Shown here: one piece after another, positions 15,845-24,733 of the stretch
Layout: every line of letters starts with the position of its first letter
How positions within the stretch are numbered: the first letter of the stretch is position 1
Assembly (NCBI GenBank): GCA_002842145.1
Contig: PHCF01000025.1
Location: 1-33,837 of the forward strand
Origin: Betaproteobacteria bacterium HGW-Betaproteobacteria-6
GTDB lineage: Bacteria > Pseudomonadota > Gammaproteobacteria > Burkholderiales > Rhodocyclaceae
Length of the DNA: 33,837 bases
Reading direction: 5' to 3'
Notes under the pieces: generated by a model
Database searches by the model: none
The model's input: only the letters and a program-made list of their open reading frames with translations
Told to the model about the DNA's origin: nothing
Made by a program: the position numbers and the translations under genes

Positions 15845-18556
15845 TCATTCCGTGGTGTTGAGGGGACGTACGGGGAGGCGTACGCCCTGCTGCAGCACGG
15901 CCTCGATGGCGATGGCCGAGGACGGGCGGCTGAAGTGGTAGCCCTGCATCAGGCGACAACCGTGGTCGAGCAGGAAGGCTGCCTGCTCCGGCTGCTCGAC
16001 GCCTTCGGCGATGACTTCCTTTTGCAGGCTGTCGGCGATGGCGATGATCGCCCGGACGATGGCGATGTCGTCCGTGTCGCCCGGCAGTTCGCGGACGAAG
16101 GACTGGTCGATCTTGATGCGGTCGAAGGGCAGCCGCTTGAGGTAGGCGAGGCTGGAATAGCCGGTGCCGAAATCGTCGATGGACAGCTTGATACCCTGGG
16201 CGCTCAGTTCGTCGAGCACGGCGACGATGCGCTCGGTGTCGTGGACGAAGGCGCTTTCGGTGATTTCGAGTTCGAGCCAGCGGGGATCCAGGCCGGTGTC
16301 GGCGAGGATGGCGATGATGCGTTGGGCCAGGTTTGCTTGGCGCAACTGAACGGCGGACAGGTTGACCGCCATGACCACGGGCGGCAGACCTTGATCCTGC
16401 CACTGGCGGTTTTGCCGACAGGCTTCGCGCAGCACCCAGTCGCCGATCTCGTTGATCAGGCTGCTTTCTTCGGCGATGGGGATAAAGCGCGACGGCGGGA
16501 TAGCGCCTTTTTCCGGGTGTTCCCAGCGGACCAGTGCCTCGAGACCGACCAGGCGGCCGCTTTGCGCGTCGACCTGCGGCTGGTAATGGAGGTAGATGTC
16601 CTCGCCGCGCGAGGCCCGGCGCAGGCAGTTTTCGAGCATTACCCGTTCGGAGATGCGGGTGTTCATCTCCGGCATGAAGAAACGGTAGGCGTTGCCGCCG
16701 GCAGCCTTGGCCTGGTACATGGCAGTGTCGGCGTTCTTGAGCAGGCTGCCGATGTCCTTGCCGTCCTGCGGGTAGGTGCTGATGCCGATGCTGGCGCCGA
16801 CGCGCAATTCATGTCCGGCCACCATGAAGGGTTCGCCCAGGGCGTTGATCAGTCGCTGGGCGATGCTGGCCAGGCGCGAGGGCGAGCCATAGCCCTGGAT
16901 CAGGATGGCGAATTCGTCGCCACCCTGGCGGCTGACCGCATCCCGGGTATCGAGGCTGCTGCGCAGGCGCTGGGCTGCTTCGAGCAGCAACTGGTCGCCG
17001 ATCTCATGGCCGAGCGTGTCATTGACGTTCTTGAAATGGTCGAGGTCGAGGAACATCAGGGCGACTTCGGCCTGAGAGCCGACGGTCAGGGCCAGTGCCT
17101 GCGACATCAGATCGGCCAGCATGCTGCGGTTGGGCAATTGGGTTAGTTGGTCGTGTTCGGCCAGGTAGCGGATGCGCTCCTGATCCTCATGCAGTTGCGT
17201 GATGTCGCGGGCGACGCCAGCGACGCCGGCCAGCTCGCCGTGTTCGTCAAGGACCGGGGTCGAGATGAACTCGAAATGACGGATCCCGCCATCGGCCAGT
17301 TGCTGGGTGTCGGTCCGCCGCTGCTGCCGTTGTTCGGTCAGTGCCATGGCATCCTGCCGGGCCAGCGAGTCGGCCGCTTCGGCCGGCCAGATGGTGGCCA
17401 CCGTCTGGCCCGGCAGGGTGTCGGCCGGTTGGCCGCAAGCCCGCGCGTAGGCGTCGTTAACAGCGATCAGGCGTTGCTCGCGGTCGCTCAGCCAGGCCGG
17501 GTCGGGCAAACTGTCGAGGAGGGCGCGGGTTTGTCGCGTGGTGTTCTCATAGGCGCGCGTCATGCCTTGTGCCAACGCATGTGCCCGGTCGTAGATGCGC
17601 AGCCAGACGGCGATCCATCCGCCGAGCACGAGTGCCAGCAAGAGCACACTGAGGATCGACCACAGAACTTCCTGATACCAGTTGGCCAGATAGTCGCTCG
17701 GCGCATGCCCGATTACCACGTACAACGGGTAGTGGCCAACCTGCCGCGCGACATAAAGCCGCTCGACGCCATCAACCGCCGAGCGGTTGGTGAAATTGCC
17801 GTAGCTCTGCCCCGCAGCAATAAGCGCGGTCAGCGGCATACCGTCGACGGCCTTGCCCCGGCGTTCGGGGGCGGCAGGGTAGCGGGCGATCAGCCGACGT
17901 TCGTGGTCGATGAGGGCGACGCTCTGGCCGGGGCCGAGCTTGAGGTTGGTAAAGAACTCCTGGAAATGATCGGCCCGTATCGCGGCCTGGACGAGGCCGG
18001 CAAAGTTGCCTTGTCGGTCGTCGAGACGGCGGCTCAGGGTGATCACCCAGTTGCTGGTGATACGGGCAAACAGCGGCTCGGAGATGATTAGTGCAGGCGC
18101 TTCGTCGCGATTGCGCTGGAAGTAGTCGCGGTCGCGTATGTGCACGCTGGCGATCTTCCCCGAAGCGTCGTGCGTGAAGTTACCGGCGGCGTTGGCGACG
18201 CGCAGGCTTTGCGATTCGCTGGCGATGAGCGCCAGATAGCGGGCCAGCGTGGCATTGATTGCCGCAGCGTCGGCTGATTCGCCGGCCAGCGTGGTGTTCA
18301 GGCGCAACTGAGTGGCCTGCAGCACGGTGTCTATCTTGTCCACCGTGTTGTGGGCATGCGCCTCGAGGACGCGGGCCAGATTGTCGAGGTTGCGCAGGGC
18401 AAACTCGTTTTCGCGGTCCAGCGCGACTTTCAGACCGCCGACAACAAGCCCGATATAGGTCAGCAAGGCAAGGATCCCCAGGGCAATCAGGATATTGCGA
18501 CGCTCGCCGGTGGGGGCCGAGGACGGTCGGAACAACTGCCTGAGGGATGAAATCAT
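15845..18556 (-). CDS. Membrane Cache-PAS-GGDEF-EAL cyclic-di-GMP signalling protein
   Basis: A 903-residue protein: TM1 at about 21-41, periplasmic double-Cache-like sensor (about 42-290), TM2 at about 298-319, PAS (about 345-455), GGDEF (about 465-630) and EAL (about 640-890). GGDEF is intact at 545-549; the RxxD inhibitory site is not conserved (Asp in the Arg position at 536). EAL is intact at 673-675, with [21 protein letters not shown] and EGVEQ present, so both synthase and phosphodiesterase activities are possible from sequence. The start is the ATG (MISSLRQLF) 35 nt after mutL; it lacks a clear ribosome binding site and the frame is open upstream. It is transcribed in the same direction as mutL. 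Confidence 0.93.
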   Translation of the reverse strand: MISSLRQLFRPSSAPTGERRNILIALGILALLTYIGLVVGGLKVALDRENEFALRNLDNLARVLEAHAHNTVDKIDTVLQATQLRLNTTLAGESADAAAINATLARYLALIASESQSLRVANAAGNFTHDASGKIASVHIRDRDYFQRNRDEAPALIISEPLFARITSNWVITLSRRLDDRQGNFAGLVQAAIRADHFQEFFTNLKLGPGQSVALIDHERRLIARYPAAPERRGKAVDGMPLTALIAAGQSYGNFTNRSAVDGVERLYVARQVGHYPLYVVIGHAPSDYLANWYQEVLWSILSVLLLALVLGGWIAVWLRIYDRAHALAQGMTRAYENTTRQTRALLDSLPDPAWLSDREQRLIAVNDAYARACGQPADTLPGQTVATIWPAEAADSLARQDAMALTEQRQQRRTDTQQLADGGIRHFEFISTPVLDEHGELAGVAGVARDITQLHEDQERIRYLAEHDQLTQLPNRSMLADLMSQALALTVGSQAEVALMFLDLDHFKNVNDTLGHEIGDQLLLEAAQRLRSSLDTRDAVSRQGGDEFAILIQGYGSPSRLASIAQRLINALGEPFMVAGHELRVGASIGISTYPQDGKDIGSLLKNADTAMYQAKAAGGNAYRFFMPEMNTRISERVMLENCLRRASRGEDIYLHYQPQVDAQSGRLVGLEALVRWEHPEKGAIPPSRFIPIAEESSLINEIGDWVLREACRQNRQWQDQGLPPVVMAVNLSAVQLRQANLAQRIIAILADTGLDPRWLELEITESAFVHDTERIVAVLDELSAQGIKLSIDDFGTGYSSLAYLKRLPFDRIKIDQSFVRELPGDTDDIAIVRAIIAIADSLQKEVIAEGVEQPEQAAFLLDHGCRLMQGYHFSRPSSAIAIEAVLQQGVRLPVRPLNTTE

Positions 18557-18591
18557 GTGGGCGCGGGCCGGGGCGGGTGTGAGCCGCCGAA

Positions 18592-20445
18592 TTATTGTCC
18601 GCGCAGGAACAGCTTGTCGAGTTGGTCCAGCGTTAACTCCGTCCACGTCGGACGGCCGTGATTGCACTGGCCGGCGCGTTCGGTTTCTTCCATCTGGCGG
18701 AGCAGGGCGTTCATTTCGGGCACGGTGAGCTGGCGGCGGGCGCGGACGGCACCGTGGCAGGCCATGGTGGCGAGCAGTTCGTTGCGCCGCGCGGTGGCGA
18801 GCTGGGTGATGCCGTGTTCGCGCAGTTCGGCGATCAGCGACTTGGCCAGCGCGGCCGGGTCGCCGCTTTGCAGCAGGGCCGGGACGGCACGCACGCCGAG
18901 CTGATTGGGGCCGAGCGGGGCGATCTGGAAGCCGAGGTCGGCCAGCGCCTCGGCGTGTTCCTCAACGGCGGCGATGTCGAGCGGATCGGCCGAGAAGACG
19001 GCCGGGATGAGTAGCGCCTGGGTGGCGATCTGGCGGTTGTCGAAGGCAGTCTTGAGCTTTTCGTAGAGGATGCGCTCGTGCGCCGCGTGCATGTCGATGA
19101 GGATCAGGCCGCGGGCGTTCTGGGCCAGGATGTAGATGCCGTGGAGCTGAGCCAGGGCGTAGCCGAGCGGCGGGCCGGCGCTGTCGGGCGGCGGGCTGTC
19201 ATTGCTATCCCCCAAGGGGACTTCCTGCGGGGCGCGGTCAACCGGAAAACTCGGCTGAAATTGAACTGTCGTCGCCGGGCCGGCGGACGAGGGCGTGACC
19301 AGCTGTGCGGCGCGGGCGAAGGCGAGGTAAGCGGCGGCGGCCGGTTCGGCGACGCCGAGGCTGCCCTGATGACGGAGCGGTGGGGCGTATTCCAAATTTG
19401 GCTGATTTTGCCGGTTGACCGTAGTAGCCTCGCGTTCGACCAGCGTCGGGGCGGCTGCGGCCTGCACCGGCGCGGCCAGCGTGCGCTGGATGGCGTGGAA
19501 GACGAACTGGTGCATGGCGCGCGAGTCACGGAAACGGACTTCGGTCTTGGCCGGGTGCACGTTGACGTCGACCAGCGCCGGGTCAACGTTCACGAACAGG
19601 CAGACGGCCGGCTGGCGGCTGCCGTGCAGTACGTCGCGGTAGGCTTCGCGCAGGGCATGGCTGATGATCTTGTCGCGCACGAAACGGCCGTTGACGAAGA
19701 CATACTGGCCGTCCTTGGCTTCGGTGGCGCGCGTCGGGTCGATGGCGAAGCCGACGAGTGACAACGCACCGGCCCCGGCCTCGACCGACCGGGCGGCACC
19801 GAGGAAGTCGTCGCCGAGGATGTCGGCAATGCGTCGCGGGGCGTCGGCGGGGGCGAGCTGGAACAGGTTGCGGCCATTGTGGGTCAGGCTGATCGCCACA
19901 TCCGGCCGGGTCAGCGCCAGACGGCGGACAGCATCGGCGCAGTGGGCGAATTCCGTGCTTTCCGACTTCAGGAACTTGCGGCGGGCCGGGGTGTTGAAAT
20001 AAAGGTCGCGCATCTCGACGACGGTACCGGCCATCAAGGCGGCCGGTTCAGGCTCGGCATCCGGCTCGCCTTTCAACTTCCAGGCATGGCTGGCACCGCG
20101 TTCACGGCTCGTGATGCTCAGCCGGGCGACCGAAGCGACCGAAGCCAGCGCCTCGCCCCGAAAGCCAAGCGTGCCGACGCATTCAAGATCGTCGAGGGTC
20201 GAAATCTTCGAGGTGGCATGCCGGGTCAGCGCCAGCGCCAACTCGTCTTTCGCAATGCCGCAACCGTCGTCGGTAATGCGAATCAGCTTGACCCCGCCTT
20301 CTTCCAGATGGACCTGGATGGCCTTGCTGCCGGCGTCGAGGCTGTTTTCGAGCAATTCCTTGAGAACGGAGGCGGGTCTTTCGACCACTTCGCCTGCGGC
20401 AATCTGGCTGATCAGCAGGTCGGGGAGGCGGGCAATGGTTGGCAT
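18592..20445 (-). CDS. mutL: DNA mismatch repair protein MutL, endonuclease type
   Basis: The N-terminal GHKL ATPase is complete: [38 protein letters not shown] (57-64), [18 protein letters not shown] (91-103), and [11 protein letters not shown]. The C-terminal domain carries D451[11 protein letters not shown]462, which fits the DxHAxxExxxxE metal-binding motif of nicking MutL proteins, plus CNHGRPT near the end. This points to MutH-independent repair. The linker (about 325-425) contains two copies of the dispersed element in opposite orientation. The start MPTIARLPD fits the family N-terminus. A perfect palindrome with a -10 hexamer lies only 4 nt upstream, so the transcript may be leaderless or begin at an alternative upstream ATG (8 codons earlier). 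Confidence 0.95.
   Translation of the reverse strand: MPTIARLPDLLISQIAAGEVVERPASVLKELLENSLDAGSKAIQVHLEEGGVKLIRITDDGCGIAKDELALALTRHATSKISTLDDLECVGTLGFRGEALASVASVARLSITSRERGASHAWKLKGEPDAEPEPAALMAGTVVEMRDLYFNTPARRKFLKSESTEFAHCADAVRRLALTRPDVAISLTHNGRNLFQLAPADAPRRIADILGDDFLGAARSVEAGAGALSLVGFAIDPTRATEAKDGQYVFVNGRFVRDKIISHALREAYRDVLHGSRQPAVCLFVNVDPALVDVNVHPAKTEVRFRDSRAMHQFVFHAIQRTLAAPVQAAAAPTLVEREATTVNRQNQPNLEYAPPLRHQGSLGVAEPAAAAYLAFARAAQLVTPSSAGPATTVQFQPSFPVDRAPQEVPLGDSNDSPPPDSAGPPLGYALAQLHGIYILAQNARGLILIDMHAAHERILYEKLKTAFDNRQIATQALLIPAVFSADPLDIAAVEEHAEALADLGFQIAPLGPNQLGVRAVPALLQSGDPAALAKSLIAELREHGITQLATARRNELLATMACHGAVRARRQLTVPEMNALLRQMEETERAGQCNHGRPTWTELTLDQLDKLFLRGQ
19231..19265 (-). repeat. Dispersed bipartite element, inverted copy inside mutL
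   Basis: On the minus strand CAATTTCAGCC and TTTTCCGGTTGACCGCGCC lie with the standard 22-bp spacing to TTGACC. It encodes MutL linker residues around 396-405 ([10 protein letters not shown]). Opposite orientation to the second mutL copy 130 bp away. Confidence 0.55.
19391..19427 (+). repeat. Dispersed bipartite element, direct copy inside mutL
   Basis: CAAATTTGGCTGATTTTG is followed by CCGGTTGACCGTAG with 22 bp from the left edge to TTGACC. Read on the mutL strand it encodes [12 protein letters not shown] (about 341-352) in the variable linker. The last bases of the right block diverge from the GTGGGAA seen in intergenic copies. Confidence 0.65.
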
Positions 20446-20449
20446 CGGC

Positions 20450-20461
20450 GCATTATAATGC
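20450..20461 (+). promoter_or_regulatory. Palindromic -10 region between divergent mutL and dedA
   Basis: GCATTATAATGC is a perfect 12-bp palindrome, so TATAAT reads the same way on both strands. For dedA it predicts a start of transcription near 20465, 24 nt before the ATG. For mutL it predicts a start at about 20446, essentially at the mutL ATG. No good -35 is visible for either direction. The intergenic gap is only 43 bp. Confidence 0.5.
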
Positions 20462-20488
20462 GGCCTCATTCAAAGCCCGGCACCCCGC

Positions 20489-21130
20489 ATGGAACTCCTC
20501 ACCCAATTCATCGAAATTGTCCTTCATCTCGACAAGCATCTGGCCATCATGGTCCAGCAGTACGGGCTGTGGATCTACGGCATCCTGTTCTTCATCATCT
20601 TCGCCGAAACCGGGTTTGTCGTGACGCCCTTCCTGCCGGGTGACTCGCTGCTGTTCGTGGCCGGCGCGCTGGCTGCCATTGGCGAGGGCGGCATGGATAT
20701 TTTTACGCTGATGGGCGTGCTGACGGCCGCGGCGGTGCTCGGTAATACGGTCAACTACCAGATCGGTCGCTTTCTCGGGCCCAAGGTTTTCCACTGGGAA
20801 AACTCGCGTTTCTTCAACCGCGACGCGCTGATCAAGACGCATGCCTTCTATGAAAAACACGGCGGCAAGACGCTGGTCATTTCGCGCTTCCTGCCGCTGT
20901 TCCGGACCTTTGCGCCGTTTGTCGCGGGCATCGGCTCGATGACCTACGCGCGTTTCACGATATTCAACCTGATCGGCGCCGTTGGTTGGGTCGTTTCGCT
21001 GTGCCTGGCCGGCTACTGGCTGGGCAACATGCCGTGGGTCAAGGCCAATCTGTCGGTCATCATCATCGGCATCATCGTTTCCTCGCTCATTCCCATCGGC
21101 TGGGGCTACCTCAAGAGCAAGGAGGCCTGA
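20489..21130 (+). CDS. DedA-family inner membrane protein
   Basis: A 213-residue DedA/SNARE-associated family protein. The hallmark FAETGFVVTPFLPGDSLLFVAGALA (about 39-63) and the FxRFxP-type motif ISRFLPLFRTFAPFVAGIGSM are present. Hydrophobic spans include about 25-40, 70-90 and two near the C-terminus (150-170, 185-203). DedA proteins act as membrane transporters or lipid scramblases involved in envelope homeostasis and undecaprenyl-phosphate recycling; the exact substrate here is unknown. It is the first gene of a six-gene run in which each stop touches, overlaps or nearly touches the next start; its own TGATG shares one base with the following lipoprotein gene. Confidence 0.92.
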   Translation: MELLTQFIEIVLHLDKHLAIMVQQYGLWIYGILFFIIFAETGFVVTPFLPGDSLLFVAGALAAIGEGGMDIFTLMGVLTAAAVLGNTVNYQIGRFLGPKVFHWENSRFFNRDALIKTHAFYEKHGGKTLVISRFLPLFRTFAPFVAGIGSMTYARFTIFNLIGAVGWVVSLCLAGYWLGNMPWVKANLSVIIIGIIVSSLIPIGWGYLKSKEA

Positions 21131-21834
21131 TGCGCTGGCTGGCCGTCATTCTCGTTCTGACGCTGACGGCCTGTTCGACGAAGCTGGGCCGGGATGGGCG
21201 GACGGAGTCTACGGTCAACCCGAAATATTTGCTCAAATCGGAAGTCGACCGCATCGCCGACACCAATCGGACCGAAGTGGTCAACGGCCTGCTGCTCATT
21301 GCCGACAAGCTTTACAAACGCAACCCGAAGGAATGGAAGAAGGGGGGCGCAACGAGCCGCGAGGCAGCCGTCGAGCGTCTGCGCCAGCGTCAGCACGGCA
21401 ATTGGGCTGAGTTCAGCGGTCTGCGCGAGGGGGCGATAGCGTCGCTGGCCTTTACCGAAATTTATTCCGGCGACCGCGTCATGGCCCTGATCTACGGGCT
21501 GTTGAGCATGGTCGACGCGGCTTTCGAACACAAGGACGAGTTTTATATCCTCGACAGCCTGAACGAAATGAAGCTCTACAACTGTGCGCGCAACATGGAT
21601 GTCGCCATCTGGAAGCTCGGCCACGACCGTACCGCCACCGGCGAGCTCTTCCTGCTTTCGAACGAGCTCGACCCGGCCAACCGCAATCTCTCGTTCGAGC
21701 GCGAATTCGGCCGCGTCATGGGCCTCCTCGATTTCATGGCCAAGGTCGTTGCCGACCGCAATGGCCGCACCTTTTCCCGGCTGAGCCAGTCCGTGGCCAG
21801 CGCCATCTTTTTACCCGTGAGTTTTTTGAAATGA
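21130..21834 (+). CDS. Putative lipoprotein, unknown function
   Basis: The 234-residue product begins with a lipoprotein signal peptide ending in the lipobox LTAC (Cys15), so it is probably anchored to a membrane on the periplasmic side. The remainder looks helical and repeat-like, with no domain I can name; Tyr, Leu and Asn-rich segments (FYILDSLNEMKLYNCARNMD) recall helical-repeat folds but this is speculative. A strong AGGAGG precedes the ATG. A degenerate copy of the dispersed element lies at 21209-21240, coding STVNPKYLLKS just after the lipobox region. It overlaps purN by 4 nt (ATGA). Confidence 0.75.
   Translation: MRWLAVILVLTLTACSTKLGRDGRTESTVNPKYLLKSEVDRIADTNRTEVVNGLLLIADKLYKRNPKEWKKGGATSREAAVERLRQRQHGNWAEFSGLREGAIASLAFTEIYSGDRVMALIYGLLSMVDAAFEHKDEFYILDSLNEMKLYNCARNMDVAIWKLGHDRTATGELFLLSNELDPANRNLSFEREFGRVMGLLDFMAKVVADRNGRTFSRLSQSVASAIFLPVSFLK
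21209..21240 (-). repeat. Degenerate copy of the dispersed element in the lipoprotein gene
   Basis: On the minus strand GATTTGAGCAAATATTTCGGG precedes TTGACCGTAGA with 21 bp to TTGACC. The left block is poorly matched; the conserved spacing is the main support, and chance is possible. Confidence 0.35.
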
Positions 21835-22493
21835 AGAAGATCGTCATCCTGATTTCCGGTCGTGGCAGCAACATGGAGGCACTCATCGCCGCCCGCGATG
21901 CCGGCAATCTGCCCGTCAAAATCGCTGCCGTGATCAGCAACCGGCCCGATGCCGCCGGGCTGGAAACAGCCGCCCGGGCCAGCATTCCGACGCACTTCAT
22001 CAACCACAAGGCGTTTGCCGGGCGCGAGGCTTTCGACAGCCGGCTGGCCGAATGCATCGATGAATTCGAACCCGACCTCGTCGTCCTCGCCGGCTTCATG
22101 CGCATTTTGTCCGATGGCTTCGTCCGTCATTACGAAGGCCGGCTTATCAACATCCACCCCTCGCTGCTGCCGTCCTTCCCCGGTCTGCACACCCACCAGC
22201 GGGCGCTTGAAGAGGGCGTGCGCATCCACGGCTGCACGGTACATTTCGTCACGCCGGCCCTCGATCACGGCCCGGTCATCATTCAGGCCGCCGTGCCGGT
22301 CCTCGATGGCGACGATGAAAGCAGCCTGGCGGCTCGCGTCCTGCGTCAGGAACATCTTGTTTACGCGCAGGCCGTGCGCTGGTTTGTCGAAGACAGGCTG
22401 ACCCTGGAAAACGGCCTCGTCCGGATTGCCGCCGAACTGGCCGAGCCGGCCGCGCTCGTTTCGCCCGCCCCGACGGCGTCCGGGATGCGCTGA
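21831..22493 (+). CDS. purN: Phosphoribosylglycinamide formyltransferase
   Basis: PurN transfers a formyl group from 10-formyl-THF to GAR in purine synthesis. The 220-residue protein has the phosphate-binding ISGRGSNM (8-15) and the catalytic triad N107, H109 (INIHPSLLPSFPGLHTH) and D145 (LDHGPVI). The last 20 residues, rich in Ala and Pro, extend beyond the usual end. The ATG overlaps the lipoprotein stop, and the DUF3108 gene starts 6 nt after its stop. It is separated from purM by about 16 kb. Confidence 0.95.
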   Translation: MKKIVILISGRGSNMEALIAARDAGNLPVKIAAVISNRPDAAGLETAARASIPTHFINHKAFAGREAFDSRLAECIDEFEPDLVVLAGFMRILSDGFVRHYEGRLINIHPSLLPSFPGLHTHQRALEEGVRIHGCTVHFVTPALDHGPVIIQAAVPVLDGDDESSLAARVLRQEHLVYAQAVRWFVEDRLTLENGLVRIAAELAEPAALVSPAPTASGMR

Positions 22494-22499
22494 GGCGAA

Positions 22500-23474
22500 A
22501 TGCCGCTCGCCTTCGTCATCGCGCTCGCCGCATCGCTCGGCATTCATGCCGCTGCGCTGTTCGGGACCGATGTCGAGATATTCGGCGGGGCGGACGAGCC
22601 GGCACCGCTGCTCGTCGATTTGCAACCGCCGCCGGCAGCTCCCCCACCCGCTACGCCACCGGCCAGCGAACCGAAGCCGCCCGCCAAACCGCGCCCGAAA
22701 CCGCCCAGGCCTGCCCCGCTGACCACCGCCAGGCCATCGCCAACGGTCGAAGCCGTGGCCCCGGTGGCGGCAAGCCAGCCTGCCGAAATTGCCCCGAATT
22801 TGCCGTCGACCGTAGCAAACAAGGCGCCGGCGCCGGCCAAGCCGCTGCTGCCGGCCAAAGGCCGCATGCGCTTCGTCATTTACTACGGCACCCAGGGCTT
22901 TGAGATCGGGCGCGCCGAACACCGCTGGGAATTCGCCGAGGACGGTCGTTACCGGCTCGCCGGCATGACTGAAACCACAGGTCTGGTCGCCCTCTTCAAA
23001 CCACTCATCTTCGAAAACGAAAGCAGCGGCCGGCTGGTCGCCGGTGGCCTGCAGCCGGAAACCTACCGAACCCGCAAGAACGGCAAGGATGCCAACGAAA
23101 ATGCCGATTTTGACTGGTCGACCGCTGAGGTCCGCCTGTCGCGCAGCGGTGCCAGCCAGCCGGTCAGCCGTGGTGCCCAGGACATCCTGTCGCTCAACTA
23201 CCAGCTCGCCTACCTGCGCCGGCCGGAAGGCGGGACGACGGTCGGCGTCGTCACCGGCAAGAAATACGACCGTTTCGCCCTCGATTCGTTGGGCGAAGAG
23301 GAAATCGACATCCCGGCCGGCCATTTTCGCACCCTGCACCTGAGGGCGATGGGCGATACGGTCACCGAGATCTGGATTGCGCTCGATCGCCACCGCTTGC
23401 CGGTTAAAATTCGCTACACCGATAAAAAAGGCGACATCTTCGAACAAGTCGCCACCGAAATAGGATCACCATGA
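22500..23474 (+). CDS. DUF3108 domain protein with N-terminal membrane anchor and proline-rich linker
   Basis: A 324-residue protein with a hydrophobic N-terminus (about 3-21) that may be a signal anchor, then a Pro/Ala/Lys-rich linker (about 40-120) reminiscent of TonB-type spacers. A DUF3108 region follows (about 122-320: MRFVIYYGTQGFEIGRAEHRWE, TTGLVALFKPLIFENESSGRLV, FDWSTAEVRL, LDRHRLPVKIRY). DUF3108 proteins are envelope-associated and functionally uncharacterised; in betaproteobacteria they commonly follow purN. A degenerate copy of the dispersed element falls in the linker. The stop overlaps the next gene by 4 nt. Confidence 0.85.
   Translation: MPLAFVIALAASLGIHAAALFGTDVEIFGGADEPAPLLVDLQPPPAAPPPATPPASEPKPPAKPRPKPPRPAPLTTARPSPTVEAVAPVAASQPAEIAPNLPSTVANKAPAPAKPLLPAKGRMRFVIYYGTQGFEIGRAEHRWEFAEDGRYRLAGMTETTGLVALFKPLIFENESSGRLVAGGLQPETYRTRKNGKDANENADFDWSTAEVRLSRSGASQPVSRGAQDILSLNYQLAYLRRPEGGTTVGVVTGKKYDRFALDSLGEEEIDIPAGHFRTLHLRAMGDTVTEIWIALDRHRLPVKIRYTDKKGDIFEQVATEIGSP
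22783..22820 (+). repeat. Degenerate copy of the dispersed element in the DUF3108 linker
   Basis: GAAATTGCCCCGAATTTG is followed by CCGTCGACCGTAGC, 21 bp from the left edge to the TCGACC core. It encodes EIAPNLPSTVA in the low-constraint linker. The core has C in place of T at one position. Confidence 0.4.
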
Positions 23475-24733
23475 AAGCCCGCTTCACACCCGCCCTGTTT
23501 GCCCACGCCGAAGCCGTTCTCGGCCTGTTGCTGCGCTTCGATTACCCGGCCGACGCCGTCGTTTCACGCTATTTTCGCGAGCACCGCGAGCTCGGCCATG
23601 CTGACCGCGCCTTCGTCGCCGAAACGGTGTTTGCCGTGCTGCGCCGCGGCCGCAGCCTCGAAGCACGCTGTGCCGGCAAGCTCTCCGACCGCCGTCGTTT
23701 GCTCGTCGCGCTTGCCGTGACGCGTGGCTGGAGCCAGCGCGAACTGGCCCCGGTTCTCAAGGCCAGCGAAGAAGAGTGGCTGGCCGCCGCCAAGGCCATG
23801 CCGGAAGCCGACTTCCCGCCGGCCGTCCGTTGCGATCTGCCGGACTGGCTGTACAACCGCCTCGAAACCCAGTTCGGCGCCGAAGAAACGCTGGCCCTGG
23901 CCCATGCCCTGAACCAGCCGGCGCCGCTCGATCTGCGCGTCAATACGCTCAAGGCCAACCGCGAAGACGTGTTGGCCAAGCTGGCTGCCGACGACATCGC
24001 CGCCATGCCCGGCCCGCTCTCGCCGATCGCCGTCCGCCTGCGTGACAAGCCGGCGCTGGCCAAGCACCCGCTGTTCATCGAAGGCGCTGTCGAGGTTCAG
24101 GACGAAGGCAGCCAGCTGCTCGGCTTCCTGCTCGAACCGAAGCGCGGCGAAATGGTTGTCGATTTCTGCGCCGGCGCTGGCGGCAAGACGCTGCTCCTTG
24201 GCGCCCTGATGCGCAACACCGGCCGGCTCTACGCCTACGATGTCTCCGACAAGCGCCTGGCCAACCTCAAGCCGCGGCTGGCCCGTTCCGGGTTGTCCAA
24301 CGTCCATCCGGCCCGCATCGAGCACGAGCGCGACACCAAGATCAAGCGTCTGGCCGGCAAGGCCGACCGCGTGCTGGTCGATGCACCGTGCTCCGGTCTC
24401 GGCACCCTGCGCCGCAATCCCGACCTCAAGTGGCGTCAGGATGAGGCCTCGGTGGCCGAACTGACCGTCAAGCAACTGTCGATTCTCGAAGCCGCTTCGA
24501 CCATGGTTCGCCCGGGCGGCCGTCTGGTTTATGCCACGTGCAGCCTGTTGACCGCGGAAAACGACGACATCGTCGCTGCTTTCCTGGCAAAACATCCCGA
24601 TTTCACGCTGGTTCCGGCGTCGACCATTCTTGCCAAGCAAGGCATCGCCTTTGACGGCGACATGCTGCGTCTGCTGCCCCATCAGCACAACACCGACGGC
24701 TTCTTCGCCGCGGCGCTGGAAAAGAAAGCATGA
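23471..24733 (+). CDS. RsmB/NOP-family rRNA (cytosine-C5) methyltransferase
   Basis: The 420-residue enzyme has an N-terminal NusB-like helical part (about 1-75) and a Rossmann SAM domain: VVDFCAGAGGKTLLLGAL (motif I), AYDVSDKRL, then DAPCSGLGTLRRNPDLKWR with C307 and GRLVYATCSLLTAEND with C357. These are the two cysteines expected of m5C methyltransferases, nucleophile and release. The final segment NTDGFFAAALEK fits the family. It is not called rsmB because the context (purN operon) differs from the usual fmt-rsmB locus, and betaproteobacteria carry paralogues. It overlaps its neighbours on both sides by 4 nt. Confidence 0.88.
   Translation: MKARFTPALFAHAEAVLGLLLRFDYPADAVVSRYFREHRELGHADRAFVAETVFAVLRRGRSLEARCAGKLSDRRRLLVALAVTRGWSQRELAPVLKASEEEWLAAAKAMPEADFPPAVRCDLPDWLYNRLETQFGAEETLALAHALNQPAPLDLRVNTLKANREDVLAKLAADDIAAMPGPLSPIAVRLRDKPALAKHPLFIEGAVEVQDEGSQLLGFLLEPKRGEMVVDFCAGAGGKTLLLGALMRNTGRLYAYDVSDKRLANLKPRLARSGLSNVHPARIEHERDTKIKRLAGKADRVLVDAPCSGLGTLRRNPDLKWRQDEASVAELTVKQLSILEAASTMVRPGGRLVYATCSLLTAENDDIVAAFLAKHPDFTLVPASTILAKQGIAFDGDMLRLLPHQHNTDGFFAAALEKKA

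Noticed and set aside
16351-16370. GGTTGACCGCC in the EAL domain as another element copy
   Set aside because: Encodes the conserved EAL-domain AVNLS and has no left block.
15743-17146. A 467-codon plus-strand open frame across the GGDEF-EAL gene
   Set aside because: Shadow of the minus-strand gene, which has intact GGDEF and EAL motifs.
20741-20760. ATACGGTCAACTACC in dedA as another element copy
   Set aside because: No left block; the peptide NTVNYQIGR is typical of DedA proteins.
21576-23447. A 623-codon minus-strand open frame across purN and DUF3108
   Set aside because: Shadow frame; arginine/glycine-rich composition with no recognisable domain.
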